From an uncultured Lachnospiraceae bacterium (lineage in GTDB: Bacteria > Bacillota > Clostridia > Lachnospirales > Lachnospiraceae), in the NCBI GenBank assembly GCA_910577175.1, contig CAJTLU010000002.1, positions 62,001 through 126,000 of the forward strand: 64,000 bases of DNA, in the 5' to 3' direction. How positions within the stretch are numbered: position 1 is the stretch's first letter; each line of letters begins with the position of its first letter. A program made the translations under genes and the position numbers. The notes under the pieces are model-generated. The model did not search any database. It was not told the DNA's origin and saw only the letters and a list, made by a program, of their open reading frames with translations. This document shows, in pieces, positions 49,005 to 58,587 of the stretch.

Positions 49005-51017
49005 ATGAGCAGTGTGATGGAAGAAAAGGGAAGTCTGTCAATCAATTCGGAGAATATATTTCCGATTATTAAAAAGTGGCTGTACTCGGACCATGACATT
49101 TTTTTGCGTGAGCTGATTTCCAATGGATGCGACGCAATTACAAAGATGAAGAAGCTGGAAATTATGGGAGAGGTATCTCTGCCGGAGGACAATGAATGGA
49201 AGGTTACAGTAAGGGTAAGTCCGGAGGAAAAGACGATTACCATTACAGATAACGGCATCGGCATGACAGCAGAAGAGGTAAAGCAGTACATTAACCAGAT
49301 TGCCTTTTCAGGTGCGCAGGCGTTTGTGGAAAAGTATAAGGAAAAGACCAACGAGGATTGCATTATCGGTCATTTTGGTCTCGGCTTTTATTCCGCTTTT
49401 ATGGTGGCGCATAAGGTGACCATTGATACCTTGTCCTATAAGGAAGGGGAGTCTGCGGTTCACTGGGAGTCCGAGGAAGGCGTGGATTTTGAGATGTCCG
49501 AGGGGAGCCGCACCGAGCGTGGTACGGAGATTACGCTGTACTTAAATGAGGACAGCTATGAGTTCTCTAATGAATACCGGGCAAAAGAGGTTATCGGAAA
49601 GTATTGTTCCTTTATGCCGACCCCGATTTACTTTGAGAATGCAGATGTGCCCGAAAAGAAGGAGGAGCCTTCGGAAAAGGACGGAGACGAGGAGTCCGCA
49701 GAGGAAAAGAAGCCGCAGCCATTAAACGACCCGAATCCGCTCTGGACAAAGCATCCGAATGATTGTACCGAAGAGGAGTATAAGAAGTTTTTCCGCGATG
49801 TATTCCATGATTATAAGGAGCCGCTGTTCTGGATTCACTTAAATATGGATTATCCGTTTAACCTGAAGGGTATTTTATATTTCCCGAAAATCAATACGGA
49901 GTATGAGAATCTGGAAGGAACGATTAAGCTTTACAGCAACCAGGTGTTTATTGCGGACAACATCAAGGAGGTAATCCCGGAGTTCCTGCTTTTGTTAAAG
50001 GGTGTTATCGACTGCCCGGACCTGCCGCTTAATGTGTCCAGAAGCGCCCTGCAGAATGACGGCTTTGTCAAGAAGATTTCGGATTACATTACAAAGAAGG
50101 TAGCGGACAAGCTGTCCGGTATGTGTAAGGTAGAGCGGGAGAACTATGAGAAATACTGGGATGATATCAGCCCGTTTGTCAAGTATGGCTGCATCAGAGA
50201 TGATAAATTCAGCGAGAAGATGAAGGCATATATGCTCTTTAAGAATCTGGAGGGTAAATACCTTACGCTGGAGGATTATGTAAAGGCAGCAAAGGAAGCT
50301 GCAGGAGAGGATGCAGAAGCTGCCGAGGAGACCCCGATTGTAGAAAATGCAGACGGTACCTCCGCTACCGGGGAGGAGGACGAGACTTCCGACGAGGCGG
50401 AGGAGAAGAAGCAGGTCGTTTACTATGTAACCGATGAACGGCAGCAGAGCCAGTATATCAATATGTTTAAGGAAGCAGGACTGGATGCGGTGCTGCTTAC
50501 CCATAACATCGACCAGATGTATATTTCAAAGCTGGAGTATGAGAACAAGGAGCTCCGGTTCCAGCGGATTGATGCGGACCTGACAGAAGCCTTTAAGGAC
50601 GAGGTAACGGAGAATGAGGAGGACTGGAAAAAGTTTGCCGATACCGTAACGGAGCTCGTAAAGAAGACGCTGAATAAGGAAAAGCTGACTGTAAAGGTGG
50701 AGAAGCTGAAAAATGAGAAAGTAGCTTCCATGATTACGCTTTCCGAAGAGAGCCGCAGAATGCAGGATATGATGAAGATGTATAATATGGGCGGAATGGA
50801 TGCCTCTGCGTTTGCGGGCGAAGGGGAGACACTTGTGCTGAACGCAGGCCACCCGCTTGTACAGTATGTATCCGAGCATAAAAAGAGCAAAAATGCTTCC
50901 GTTATCTGCGAGCAGCTGTATGACCTGGCAATGCTTTCCCATAAGCCGTTAGCTCCGGAGGAGATGACAAAGTTTATTGAGCGCAGCAATGAAATCATGC
51001 TGCTGCTGACGAAATAA
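49005..51017 (+). CDS. htpG: Molecular chaperone HtpG (Hsp90)
   Basis: ATP-dependent cytosolic chaperone of 670 residues. The N-terminal GHKL ATPase domain has FLRELISNGCDAITK, ITDNGIGMTAEEVK and GHFGLGFYSAFMVA. A charged acidic segment (EKKEEPSEKDGDEE) lies between the N-terminal and middle domains, and another acidic stretch (about 455-480) separates the middle and C-terminal parts. The conserved catalytic-loop region VSRSALQND is kept. ATG 49005 has GAAAGGAG upstream; the frame extends further but through the promoter. Control by HrcA is indicated by the perfect CIRCE box. The AraC-type gene behind it is convergent. Confidence 0.96.
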   Translation: MSSVMEEKGSLSINSENIFPIIKKWLYSDHDIFLRELISNGCDAITKMKKLEIMGEVSLPEDNEWKVTVRVSPEEKTITITDNGIGMTAEEVKQYINQIAFSGAQAFVEKYKEKTNEDCIIGHFGLGFYSAFMVAHKVTIDTLSYKEGESAVHWESEEGVDFEMSEGSRTERGTEITLYLNEDSYEFSNEYRAKEVIGKYCSFMPTPIYFENADVPEKKEEPSEKDGDEESAEEKKPQPLNDPNPLWTKHPNDCTEEEYKKFFRDVFHDYKEPLFWIHLNMDYPFNLKGILYFPKINTEYENLEGTIKLYSNQVFIADNIKEVIPEFLLLLKGVIDCPDLPLNVSRSALQNDGFVKKISDYITKKVADKLSGMCKVERENYEKYWDDISPFVKYGCIRDDKFSEKMKAYMLFKNLEGKYLTLEDYVKAAKEAAGEDAEAAEETPIVENADGTSATGEEDETSDEAEEKKQVVYYVTDERQQSQYINMFKEAGLDAVLLTHNIDQMYISKLEYENKELRFQRIDADLTEAFKDEVTENEEDWKKFADTVTELVKKTLNKEKLTVKVEKLKNEKVASMITLSEESRRMQDMMKMYNMGGMDASAFAGEGETLVLNAGHPLVQYVSEHKKSKNASVICEQLYDLAMLSHKPLAPEEMTKFIERSNEIMLLLTK

Positions 51018-51027
51018 TAAAAGTAAG

Positions 51028-51837
51028 TTACAGCTTCAGTCGTTTCCGGTACTGGCTCGGGGGTTCCCCGTAGCGCTGCCGGAAGCGGCGGGAGAAGTAG
51101 AACGGGTCGCAAAACCCTAGTTCTTCGCTGATTTCACCAATAGGCCGGTTACTGACGGCAAGACGTTTGCAGGCAGTCTGGAATACCATGTCCTCCAGAT
51201 ACTGGTGGATGGTTCTGCCGGTTTCCTGATGAAAACGTCTGGACAGAGTGATATCAGAGAGGAACAGGGCGTCTGCGACCTGTTTTGATGTAAGGCCTGC
51301 AGACAGGTTGGCATGGATGTAGTGCATGGTTTCCTGAATCAATGGAGAATAGGTAGTCACGGAGGTCTGCATTATCTCATATTGTCCAAGCAGACGAAAG
51401 GTAAAGGCGCGCAGCTCCTGTTCTAACAAAAGTACATCCTCCCAACGGCTTCCGCGGTAGTGCGAAAGCATTTCCGAAAGCACGTCCTTTTCTAACGGGC
51501 ACCGGGTGATAAAGGGAAGACCGTAGGCAAGGTCATAGCCGTCTGGTTTTACAAGCCGAAGATGAAAGTACAGCTTTTCCAGATACTCGGTACAACAATA
51601 GCTGAAGGTAAGCCCAGCGGGGATAAAGTAGGCAGAGCCCGGCCGGAGTATAGTCTGTGTTCCTGCAGCCTCCAGTGTCCCTTCGCCGTCTGCGATAAGA
51701 TACAGACGGGAAAACGGAGAGCAGACGTCTGTGCTGTGCCAGCTGTCATAGTCTAAATATACATATCCGCTGTCATCAATCTCCATATTCCATTGATTCA
51801 TATTTGCGACTATTTCTCTATGTTGTTCAAATTTCAT
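51028..51837 (-). CDS. AraC-family transcriptional regulator
   Basis: 269-residue regulator with an N-terminal cupin-like sugar-sensing domain (GEGTLEAAGTQTILRPGSAYFIP at about 70-95) and a C-terminal double helix-turn-helix (about 165-265). The latter has LTSKQVADALFLSDITLSRR and IGEISEELGFCDPFYFSRRF and ends in GEPPSQYRKRLKL. GGAGA precedes the ATG by 7 bases. It is divergent from the GH2/GH29 genes, with 217 bases between, so it most likely activates them in response to a glycan product. Confidence 0.9.
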   Translation of the reverse strand: MKFEQHREIVANMNQWNMEIDDSGYVYLDYDSWHSTDVCSPFSRLYLIADGEGTLEAAGTQTILRPGSAYFIPAGLTFSYCCTEYLEKLYFHLRLVKPDGYDLAYGLPFITRCPLEKDVLSEMLSHYRGSRWEDVLLLEQELRAFTFRLLGQYEIMQTSVTTYSPLIQETMHYIHANLSAGLTSKQVADALFLSDITLSRRFHQETGRTIHQYLEDMVFQTACKRLAVSNRPIGEISEELGFCDPFYFSRRFRQRYGEPPSQYRKRLKL

Positions 51838-52054
51838 GTCAGAATCTCCATATTATTGATATAAAAGTGCATGGACTGTGCGGGCAGTTTTTCTTATACT
51901 GAAAGCATAAATAATTTCCGGAAAAAAGTCAAGTGAACCGGCTCTTAAACAGCGTTCTTCTGCTCTTGGACTTTTTAAGGTGATTCAAAAGCTGTGGAAT
52001 TTCAAGGATAGGCTTAGAAGGGAGCTGTATTGATAAAGAGAAAGGAGAAGGAAG

Positions 52055-54487
52055 ATGGGGAGAATACAGATTTTATGGAATCGTGACTGGAAGTTTTTGC
52101 ATGGGGATATTGAGGGCGCCACCGGAGCAGAGTTTGATGATTCCGGTTGGTGCGATATTGTGCTTCCGCATTCTTTTGGAATTCCATATTTTATGGAAGG
52201 CGAATTTTATGTAGGGTATGGCTGTTACCGCAAATGGCTGACCGTGGGGCGGGAATGGGAAGGGAAGCGGATTGCGCTGGAGTTCCAGGGTGTTTTCCAG
52301 GAGACAGAGGTCTATGTAAACGGCAGGCTTTCCGGTACGCACAGGGGCGGTTATACTGCCTTTTTTGTGGATATTACGGATGCTGTGACGGTAGGAGAGA
52401 ATCTTATTTTTGTCCGGGTGAATAACCTTTGGAATCCAAGACTTGCGCCGCGTGCGGGAGAGCATGTATTCAACGGGGGAATTTATCGGGATGTGAGTCT
52501 GGTTGTGACAGAGCCGGTACATGTGGCGTGGTATGGCACTTGTGTGACTACGCCGGAGGTTTCCAAAGAACGGGCAGCAATAGAGGTTGTGACGGAAGTG
52601 GAAAATGATGGAGCGGGGGAGGTATGCTGTCAGCTGGTTTCCTCCATTTGGTATGAGGAGCAGGAGGTTGCACATGCAGAGGGGAATCTGGAGATTGGTG
52701 CAGGGACAGCAGGGAAGCTTTGGCAATGCTTTGAGGTTTTAAAGCCCTGTTTGTGGAGCCCGGAAACGCCAAAGCTGTATCAGGTAAAAACGGTTTTATA
52801 CACGAACGGGCAGATGTGTGACCGGTATGAAACCTCGTTTGGGATTCGCTGGTTTTCTTTTACAGCGGAGCAGGGATTTTTCTTAAATGGGGAGCATTAT
52901 GAGATTCATGGAGCAAATGTGCATCAGGATCATGCAGGCTGGTCGGACGCAGTGACGCATACGGGAATTGCCCGGGACATAAGCCTTGTAAAAGAGTGTG
53001 GCATGAATTTTATCCGGGGCTCTCATTATCCGCACCATACTTTTTTTGCACAGGAATGTGACAGGCAGGGTCTGCTGTTCTGGTCGGAAAATTGTTTTTG
53101 GGGGACAGGCGGCGCAAAAATAGAAGGCTATTGGACCGCCAGCGCCTATCCGGTAAAGGAGGAGGATGAGGAAGAATTTGAAGAAAGCTGCGCCCGTTCT
53201 CTTATGGAAATGATTCGGACGAACCGGAATCATCCCAGCATCATTGTGTGGAGTATGTGCAACGAGCCGTTTTTTACCGATGCCGCTACAATGGAGAAAG
53301 CAAAAAGGCTGCTTACAAAGCTGGTAGAGCTTTCCCACCAGCTTGACCCGACCAGGCCTGCAGCTATTGGCGGGGCGCAGCGAGGCGGGTTTGATGTATT
53401 GGGAGACCTGGCAGGCTATAACGGGGATGGTGCGGCAATTTTCCATAATCCGGGCTTCCCTAATTTTGTATCGGAATATGGGAGCACGGTGTCCGACCGT
53501 CCTGGAACCTTTGAACCGCGTTATACGGACGGGGTAGAAAATACCTATTCCTGGCGCAGCGGAAAAGCGCTGTGGTGCGCGTTCCATCATGGAAGTATTC
53601 TGTATGATATGGGGCATATGGGGATGATTGATTATTACCGGCTGCCGCTCAGTACCTGGTACTGGTACCGGGAACAGCTGGCCGGGAAAGCGCGTCCGGC
53701 GAGTGCCATAGAGGGAGTTCCGTATTGTCTTGCGCTTACTGCGGATTACATTACTATTTCAGATGACGGTACACAGGATGCGCAGCTTGTGGTGAAGTTG
53801 AAGGATGCTGAGGGCAGGAGGCTTTCAAATCCTTGTGAGGTGACGCTGTCTGTTATTGAAGGAGGCGGTATTTTTCCTACAGGGAAACGCTTTGTGATGT
53901 CAGCGGAACAGGGAAGCTTTCTGGACGGTCAGGGAGCAATCGAACTGCGGGCACTGTATGCGCAGGATACGGTAATCCGTGCAGAAGCGCCGGGGCTGAT
54001 ACCGGCAGAGCTTTGTATCCATGTAACGGGTGAAAAAAGAAAGCCGGGACAGTATGAAAGGGAGCTTCCTGCACCTCCTTGCGTAATGAAAGCGCCAAAG
54101 GGAGAAGAACTTTACGAAATTGGTATTAACCGTCCTGTTTTTTGCAGCAGCGAGTCGGAACAGTTTCCAGCACGCAGCGTGACGGACGGGCAGTGGGATA
54201 CCTGCTGGCGTCCGGTGGGTTCAGAAAGCGGCGAATGGGTTATGGTCGATATGGAGGGGACAAAGGAAGTCAAGGAAATCCGGATTACCTTTGCTGGGAT
54301 AGTAAAGGAAGAATTTGAGGTTTCTCTGTCAAAAGACCGGCTCCGGTTTGAAAGGATTTTTGCTTCCGGAACAAGACCAGCGTTGACACATTTGACATTA
54401 AATCCAAACTTAACTTCTGCGCGTTATGTTAGAATCCGCTTCTTGGAAGAAGCGGCAGGCATTTGTAAAATGGAGATTTTATCATAG
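52055..54487 (+). CDS. Glycoside hydrolase family 2 enzyme with C-terminal discoidin-like module
   Basis: 810-residue beta-glycosidase, probably beta-galactosidase-like. N-terminal sugar-binding domain (about 1-165, with FQETEVYVNGRLSGTHRGGY), beta-sandwich (about 170-275) and TIM barrel (about 280-560). The acid/base Glu is in IVWSMCNEPFF and the nucleophile in FVSEYGSTV; FIRGSHYPHHTFF is also typical. An Ig-like domain follows, and residues about 690-810 look like an F5/8 type C (CBM32-like) sugar-binding module. No signal peptide, so it acts on imported glycans. GAAAGGAGAAGG precedes the ATG. The GH29 gene follows after 69 bases. Confidence 0.88.
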   Translation: MGRIQILWNRDWKFLHGDIEGATGAEFDDSGWCDIVLPHSFGIPYFMEGEFYVGYGCYRKWLTVGREWEGKRIALEFQGVFQETEVYVNGRLSGTHRGGYTAFFVDITDAVTVGENLIFVRVNNLWNPRLAPRAGEHVFNGGIYRDVSLVVTEPVHVAWYGTCVTTPEVSKERAAIEVVTEVENDGAGEVCCQLVSSIWYEEQEVAHAEGNLEIGAGTAGKLWQCFEVLKPCLWSPETPKLYQVKTVLYTNGQMCDRYETSFGIRWFSFTAEQGFFLNGEHYEIHGANVHQDHAGWSDAVTHTGIARDISLVKECGMNFIRGSHYPHHTFFAQECDRQGLLFWSENCFWGTGGAKIEGYWTASAYPVKEEDEEEFEESCARSLMEMIRTNRNHPSIIVWSMCNEPFFTDAATMEKAKRLLTKLVELSHQLDPTRPAAIGGAQRGGFDVLGDLAGYNGDGAAIFHNPGFPNFVSEYGSTVSDRPGTFEPRYTDGVENTYSWRSGKALWCAFHHGSILYDMGHMGMIDYYRLPLSTWYWYREQLAGKARPASAIEGVPYCLALTADYITISDDGTQDAQLVVKLKDAEGRRLSNPCEVTLSVIEGGGIFPTGKRFVMSAEQGSFLDGQGAIELRALYAQDTVIRAEAPGLIPAELCIHVTGEKRKPGQYERELPAPPCVMKAPKGEELYEIGINRPVFCSSESEQFPARSVTDGQWDTCWRPVGSESGEWVMVDMEGTKEVKEIRITFAGIVKEEFEVSLSKDRLRFERIFASGTRPALTHLTLNPNLTSARYVRIRFLEEAAGICKMEILS

Positions 54488-54556
54488 GAGAAAGGCCATT
54501 GTTTGTAAGAGAAAGGCGTGTCTGGTACGCCGGCTCTTTCGGAAAAGGAGGATATT

Positions 54557-56002
54557 ATGTACGAAGCATCATTTGAATCATTAACAAAGTTTCAGTGCCC
54601 GGAGTGGTTCCGGGATGTAAAGTTCGGAATCTGGAGCCACTGGGGGCCACAGTCCGTTCCGATGTGTGGGGACTGGTATGCAAGAAATATGTATATCCAG
54701 GGAACTGACCAGTATGAGTATCATGTGAGAACCTATGGCCATCCATCGAAGTTCGGCTACAAGGATATCTGCGCGTTGTGGAAAGCGGAGAACTTTGACC
54801 CGGATGTCCTGATGGAGAAATATCATAAGGCAGGCGCCAGGTTTTTTGTGGCGCAAGCATCCCACCATGACCACTTTTTCAACTTTAAATCACGATATAA
54901 CAAATTCAATTCTGTTGATATGGGGCCGGGAAAGGATATTTGTGCGTTGTGGAAAGCTGCAAGCGAAAAATGGAACATGCCGTTTGGCATGACAGAGCAT
55001 CTGGGCGCCTCCTTTGCATGGTGGCGTTCGAATAAGGGCGCAGATACTTACGGTCCTTATGCGGGTGTTCCATATGATGGGAATGACCTGGCGTACCGGG
55101 AGTTTTACCATGATAATTATGAGCATGTTGCAAAGCCGGGCGAGCCGGACAAATGGGTATGGCTTACAGGAAATGAGAAGTTCCGGGAATACTGGCTGAA
55201 GGTAATGAAGGAGATAATTGACCAGTACCATCCGGATTTACTTTACTCGGACAGTTCCCTTCCGTTTTCCGAGAGCGATAAGGCGGACGATGCGGCGTAC
55301 CGGTACGGGCTGGAGGCGGTGGCGTACCTGTATAATACCTCCGAAAAGATACACGGACAAAATCAGGCGGTCTACACCCAGAAAAACCGTTCGGAACAGA
55401 TATACCGGGTGGGCGCCCTTGATATCGAGCGGAGCCAGCTGCACAATATTTCATCAGAGCCTTGGATGTCAGAAACCTGTATCGGCGGCTGGTTTTATGA
55501 CAGAAAGGCAAAGTATAAGACGCCGCGTCATATTCTGGACATTCTGATTGATAGCATTAGTAAGAATGGAACTTTTCTTCTCAATATATTACAGCGCCCG
55601 GACGGCACGATAGACGAGGAAGCGGAATGGATATTAGATGAGCTTGCAAAGTGGTTTTCCATAAACGGAGAAGCCGTATACGGCACAAGACCGTGGAGAA
55701 TCGCAGGAGAGGGGCATGCCCGCGTCATAATCGATGGCTTCCGGGAGGAGCAGGTTGCATGGGATGACGATGATTTCCGCTTTGTGCAAAAGGATGGGAA
55801 GCTGTATGTCTATGTGATGAAGCCGGAAGGGCGGAAGAGTACAGTAATTACGAGTCTTAACGGGACAGAGCATGTGAGTGCAGTCAGGCTGCTCGGCTGC
55901 GGTACTATCGGCTTTCATCAGCATCCGGGCGCGCTGGTAGTAGAGCTGCCTGAGACGCTGCCGACAGAATATGCCGCTGTGCTGGAGCTTAGCTTCTGTT
56001 GA
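54557..56002 (+). CDS. Alpha-L-fucosidase, GH29
   Basis: 481-residue cytosolic glycosidase that releases terminal L-fucose. The N-terminal barrel has VKFGIWSHWGPQSVPMCGDW, HKAGARFFVAQASHHDHFFN and YNKFNSVDMGP. The nucleophile Asp is probably in HPDLLYSDSSLPF, and the residues around MSETCIGGWFYD complete the site. The C-terminal part (about 400-481) is a small beta-domain. ATG 54557 follows AAGGAGG. It is the second gene of an AraC-controlled pair with GH2; together they suit fucosylated host glycans or plant galactans. No transporter is linked. Confidence 0.9.
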   Translation: MYEASFESLTKFQCPEWFRDVKFGIWSHWGPQSVPMCGDWYARNMYIQGTDQYEYHVRTYGHPSKFGYKDICALWKAENFDPDVLMEKYHKAGARFFVAQASHHDHFFNFKSRYNKFNSVDMGPGKDICALWKAASEKWNMPFGMTEHLGASFAWWRSNKGADTYGPYAGVPYDGNDLAYREFYHDNYEHVAKPGEPDKWVWLTGNEKFREYWLKVMKEIIDQYHPDLLYSDSSLPFSESDKADDAAYRYGLEAVAYLYNTSEKIHGQNQAVYTQKNRSEQIYRVGALDIERSQLHNISSEPWMSETCIGGWFYDRKAKYKTPRHILDILIDSISKNGTFLLNILQRPDGTIDEEAEWILDELAKWFSINGEAVYGTRPWRIAGEGHARVIIDGFREEQVAWDDDDFRFVQKDGKLYVYVMKPEGRKSTVITSLNGTEHVSAVRLLGCGTIGFHQHPGALVVELPETLPTEYAAVLELSFC

Positions 56003-56060
56003 CAAGGGGACCATGCCTTAAAACGGGAAAATTTCGACATTTGACAGTGTCTTTTTACGT

Positions 56061-56086
56061 GGGGCTGTCGCATGAAGCGCAGCCCC
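56061..56086. repeat. Third copy of the 26-base GGGGCTG stem-loop
   Basis: GGGGCTG (56061-56067) with CAGCCCC (56080-56086) and a loop close to those at 22524 and 48058. No T-run on either side. It lies between the convergent GH29 and DUF2812 genes. Confidence 0.6.
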
Positions 56087-56194
56087 GGCTTACAGCGGAG
56101 GGTACCTTTTCCTGTAAAGGAAACAGAGGCGCACGATGTGCAGGGAAAACTGCTTTGCAGCTGCACACCGGCGCCGTTTTGTTTCGTTCCTGTA

Positions 56195-56782
56195 TTACCT
56201 TTGTCCGTCCAGACTTTTCATCATTTTATTCAGGCGCGCCATCTGGCTGAAGTAGTTCCCAATCGGTAGAAGGAAGAGGGCAAACTGGCTGAAATAAGCG
56301 ATTCCTATAATCACACTTAAGAAACCTCCGGAGTTCAGGAGAACTCCCAAAAGCAGCAGGGAACAGGAGGCGCACATAATAAGCAGAAGCGGAAGGATGC
56401 GCAGCAGTTGTCCGTTTATAATACGTTTGCATAGCTCCAGCTTGGACTCCCGGTCGCTGAACAGGGAAAGGTCAGGCTCTTCTCCGTTTGTGCGTTGTTT
56501 ACGGAAATAGAACCAGTTCCCATACTGGCCTGCAAACTCCCAGCCGAAGTCCTGATACATCTGTAGATAATCGTCCTCTGCGACACCATTCTGCTTATAG
56601 TCGAGCTGGTAACACCAGTCTTCCTTCGGGGCGGCTTCAAAACGGTAATGGAAGCCGTCCGTGGAAAGAAACCTCCAGCCTTCGCGGTGCATAAACGAAA
56701 GCCATGCAGCCTCCTGTTCAAATTCTGCAGTGTAAAATTTCTGCTTTTCAACTAAGATGTTCTCATTTTCCTTTTCTTTCAT
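56195..56782 (-). CDS. DUF2812 membrane protein
   Basis: 195-residue protein with a soluble N-terminal domain (about 1-120, with KFYTAEFEQEAAWLSFMHRE and YGNWFYFRKQ) and two membrane helices (about 130-150 and 155-175). This is the layout of DUF2812 proteins, whose function is unknown and which are commonly encoded next to PadR regulators, as here. Its ATG overlaps the TGA of the PadR gene by 4 bases, so the two are translationally coupled. Transcription comes from the promoter at 57232-57260 and should be repressed by the PadR protein. Confidence 0.85.
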   Translation of the reverse strand: MKEKENENILVEKQKFYTAEFEQEAAWLSFMHREGWRFLSTDGFHYRFEAAPKEDWCYQLDYKQNGVAEDDYLQMYQDFGWEFAGQYGNWFYFRKQRTNGEEPDLSLFSDRESKLELCKRIINGQLLRILPLLLIMCASCSLLLLGVLLNSGGFLSVIIGIAYFSQFALFLLPIGNYFSQMARLNKMMKSLDGQR

Positions 56783-57108
56783 TCGGCACCTCCTATGCTT
56801 TCGCCCCGGCTGTTCCGGTACAGCCGTTCAATTCGTTTTTGCTCCAGTTCCAAAATTTCGGTTCCAAGTTCCGTAATCCGGTAAAACTTCCGTTTGTCTT
56901 CCTCCTTTAAAAACTGAATTAGTCCGTCCTTCTCCATTTTAGAAAGAGTACCATACATGGTTCCCGGACTGATGGAAAGCTCACCGCCAGTCATCTGCTT
57001 CACCTGCTGGCCGATGTTGTAGCCGTGGTTTTCCGTGCGGAGGCAGAACAGAATATAGAAGCCGGTTTCGGTCATGGGAATGTAAATCCGTCTGAGTTTT
57101 TCTTCCAA
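56779..57108 (-). CDS. PadR-family transcriptional repressor
   Basis: 109-residue winged-helix repressor. Motifs are MTETGFYILFCLRTENHGYN, QMTGGELSISPGTMYGTLSK and RKFYRITELGTEILELE, with a short dimerisation helix at the end. The start is TTG at 57108 with AGGAG 8 bases upstream; no nearby ATG gives a better choice. It precedes DUF2812 with a 4-base overlap. Three palindromic sites sit over its promoter, so it probably represses its own operon until a ligand or membrane signal arrives. Confidence 0.9.
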   Translation of the reverse strand: MEEKLRRIYIPMTETGFYILFCLRTENHGYNIGQQVKQMTGGELSISPGTMYGTLSKMEKDGLIQFLKEEDKRKFYRITELGTEILELEQKRIERLYRNSRGESIGGAE

Positions 57109-57181
57109 TGCGCGTCTCCTTTCACAGCCATTCGGCTGCCGTAATACAGCCTATTGTTATCAATCAGGTCTTAATGCTTCA

Positions 57182-57253
57182 ATATATCACGTCTCGTTGT
57201 ATCGGAACACGTTATATCGAGGTTTGATATAAATATATCACGGTTCGATATAT
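57182..57253. promoter_or_regulatory. Three tandem PadR-type operators
   Basis: Each site is a 7-base arm, a 7-base spacer and the inverted arm. ATATATC-N7-GTTGTAT is at 57182-57202 (imperfect), TTATATC-N7-GATATAA at 57212-57232, and ATATATC-N7-GATATAT at 57233-57253. Centres are 30 and 21 bases apart. The last two flank the -10 box. Confidence 0.75.
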
Positions 57254-57260
57254 GTGTCAA
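57232..57260 (-). promoter_or_regulatory. Promoter of the padR-DUF2812 operon
   Basis: Minus strand TTGACA (57255-57260), 17 bases, TATATT (57232-57237). One operator fills the spacer. Confidence 0.8.
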
Positions 57261-57410
57261 GAGTTTTTTTACTTTTTTCTTATTCCTGGGAGGTATCTTT
57301 TTGTGAATTTTTTAAAAGAATATAGACAAAACTATGCCATTGTGATATGATGAGATGTAGAGATGAAAACTACATGGCGTGACAAGAAATGACAAAAGGA
57401 AGATGGAGTT

Positions 57411-58241
57411 ATGGTTAGAAGGTTAGTTGCAGATAGCTGTGCTGATTTCACAGCAGAGAAGAAAAAATGGACAAAAGTCCGGTTAGTGCCGCTTACCCTT
57501 ACAGTCGGGGGCGAAGATGTTGTAGATAACGATAGTTTTAACCAGAAGGATTTTTTGAATAAAATGCGTGCATGCGGGGAATGCCCGCGTTCTGCCTGTC
57601 CGTCGCCAGAGAGTTATATGCGTGAATTTGAAGGGGCAGATGAGGTTTTTGTTGTTACACTTTCAAGGCATCTGAGCGGTTCTTACCAGAGTGCAGTGCT
57701 TGCAAAGCAGCTCTATCAGGAGGAGCATCCGGAGGTAAAGATTGAGGTGGTGGATTCCCAGTCTGCCTCAGTAGGGGAGTCCCTGCTGGTTTTGAAGCTG
57801 CGGAGTCTCCTCGAAAAGTATGACTTTGAGGAGACGGCAAAAAAGATTGCCGCGTTCCGGGACAGCATGCAGACAAAGTTTGTGCTTGAGGACTTGGACG
57901 TTTTTATAAAGAACGGTCGTCTTACGCATATTCAGGCGATTCTTTGCAACGCTTTGAACATTAAGCCGCTGCTGGCAGGAGAGAACGGTATGATTGTAAA
58001 GCTGGACCAGGCAAGAGGCGTAGAGCGTACCCTGAAAAAGCTCGTGGAGTCGGTTGTTGCCGATGTAAAGGAGGCGACGACAAGGACGCTTGCGATTGCC
58101 CATTGCAATCATCCGTCCCGGGCAGAGGCAGTTCGCCAGATGATTATGAGCAGGGTGCCGTTCCGTGAGTGTATGGTAGTAGACACCGGCGGGGTAAGTA
58201 CAATGTACGCAAACGAAGGCGGGATTATCGTGGCATATTAG
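57411..58241 (+). CDS. DegV family fatty-acid-binding protein
   Basis: 276-residue cytosolic lipid-binding protein. Members bind a fatty acid and, in kinase systems, present it for phosphorylation. Typical blocks are VADSCADFTAEKKK at the start, NKMRACGECPRSACPSPESY, VVTLSRHLSGSYQSAVLA, VVDSQSASVGESLLVL and the late LAIAHCNHPSRAEAV with VDTGGVSTMYANEGGI. It starts with GGAAGATGGAG before ATG. It stands alone between the divergent padR operon and the tRNA genes. Confidence 0.92.
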   Translation: MVRRLVADSCADFTAEKKKWTKVRLVPLTLTVGGEDVVDNDSFNQKDFLNKMRACGECPRSACPSPESYMREFEGADEVFVVTLSRHLSGSYQSAVLAKQLYQEEHPEVKIEVVDSQSASVGESLLVLKLRSLLEKYDFEETAKKIAAFRDSMQTKFVLEDLDVFIKNGRLTHIQAILCNALNIKPLLAGENGMIVKLDQARGVERTLKKLVESVVADVKEATTRTLAIAHCNHPSRAEAVRQMIMSRVPFRECMVVDTGGVSTMYANEGGIIVAY

Positions 58242-58362
58242 CTCCGGAAGGTACGATTACTGGAAAGAGTCTGTGAGCAGGCGTTTTGTTGGGCGGCATG
58301 CATGGGAAAGTATGCCGTCTGCCGCCATAGAACTAAAAAAATAAAAAAATTAGAAAAAGGTA

Positions 58363-58391
58363 TTGACATTTCTTTGAAAATGTTGCATAAT
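58363..58391 (+). promoter_or_regulatory. Promoter of the tRNA genes
   Basis: TTGACA (58363-58368), 17 bases, CATAAT (58386-58391), about 40 bases before the tRNA-Pro. Confidence 0.7.
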
Positions 58392-58429
58392 ATCAAAGTC
58401 GGGTTCAAACGACAGAGAATATAAAACAT

Positions 58430-58503
58430 CGAGGCGTGGCTCAGTTTGGTAGAGCGCTGCGTTCGGGACGCAGAGGCCGCAAGTTCGAATCTTGTCGCCT
58501 CGA
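58430..58503 (+). tRNA. tRNA-Pro (anticodon CGG)
   Basis: Cloverleaf: acceptor CGAGGCG pairs with CGCCTCG, D-loop AGTTTGGTAGA, anticodon stem CTGCG/CGCAG around the loop TTCGGGA, and T-arm with GTTCGAATC. Discriminator A; CCA not encoded. Confidence 0.93.
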
Positions 58504-58587
58504 TTTTATTTTTACCACTTATTTAATTGCTGGAATAGCTTCGTTTCATTTGCCCTGACTGCAAAAGCGGAGTATGTTAAATGTTTT

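Noticed and set aside
51838..52054. Search for an AraC operator and promoters between the regulator and GH2
   Set aside because: No convincing -35/-10 pair or repeat could be settled on by eye.
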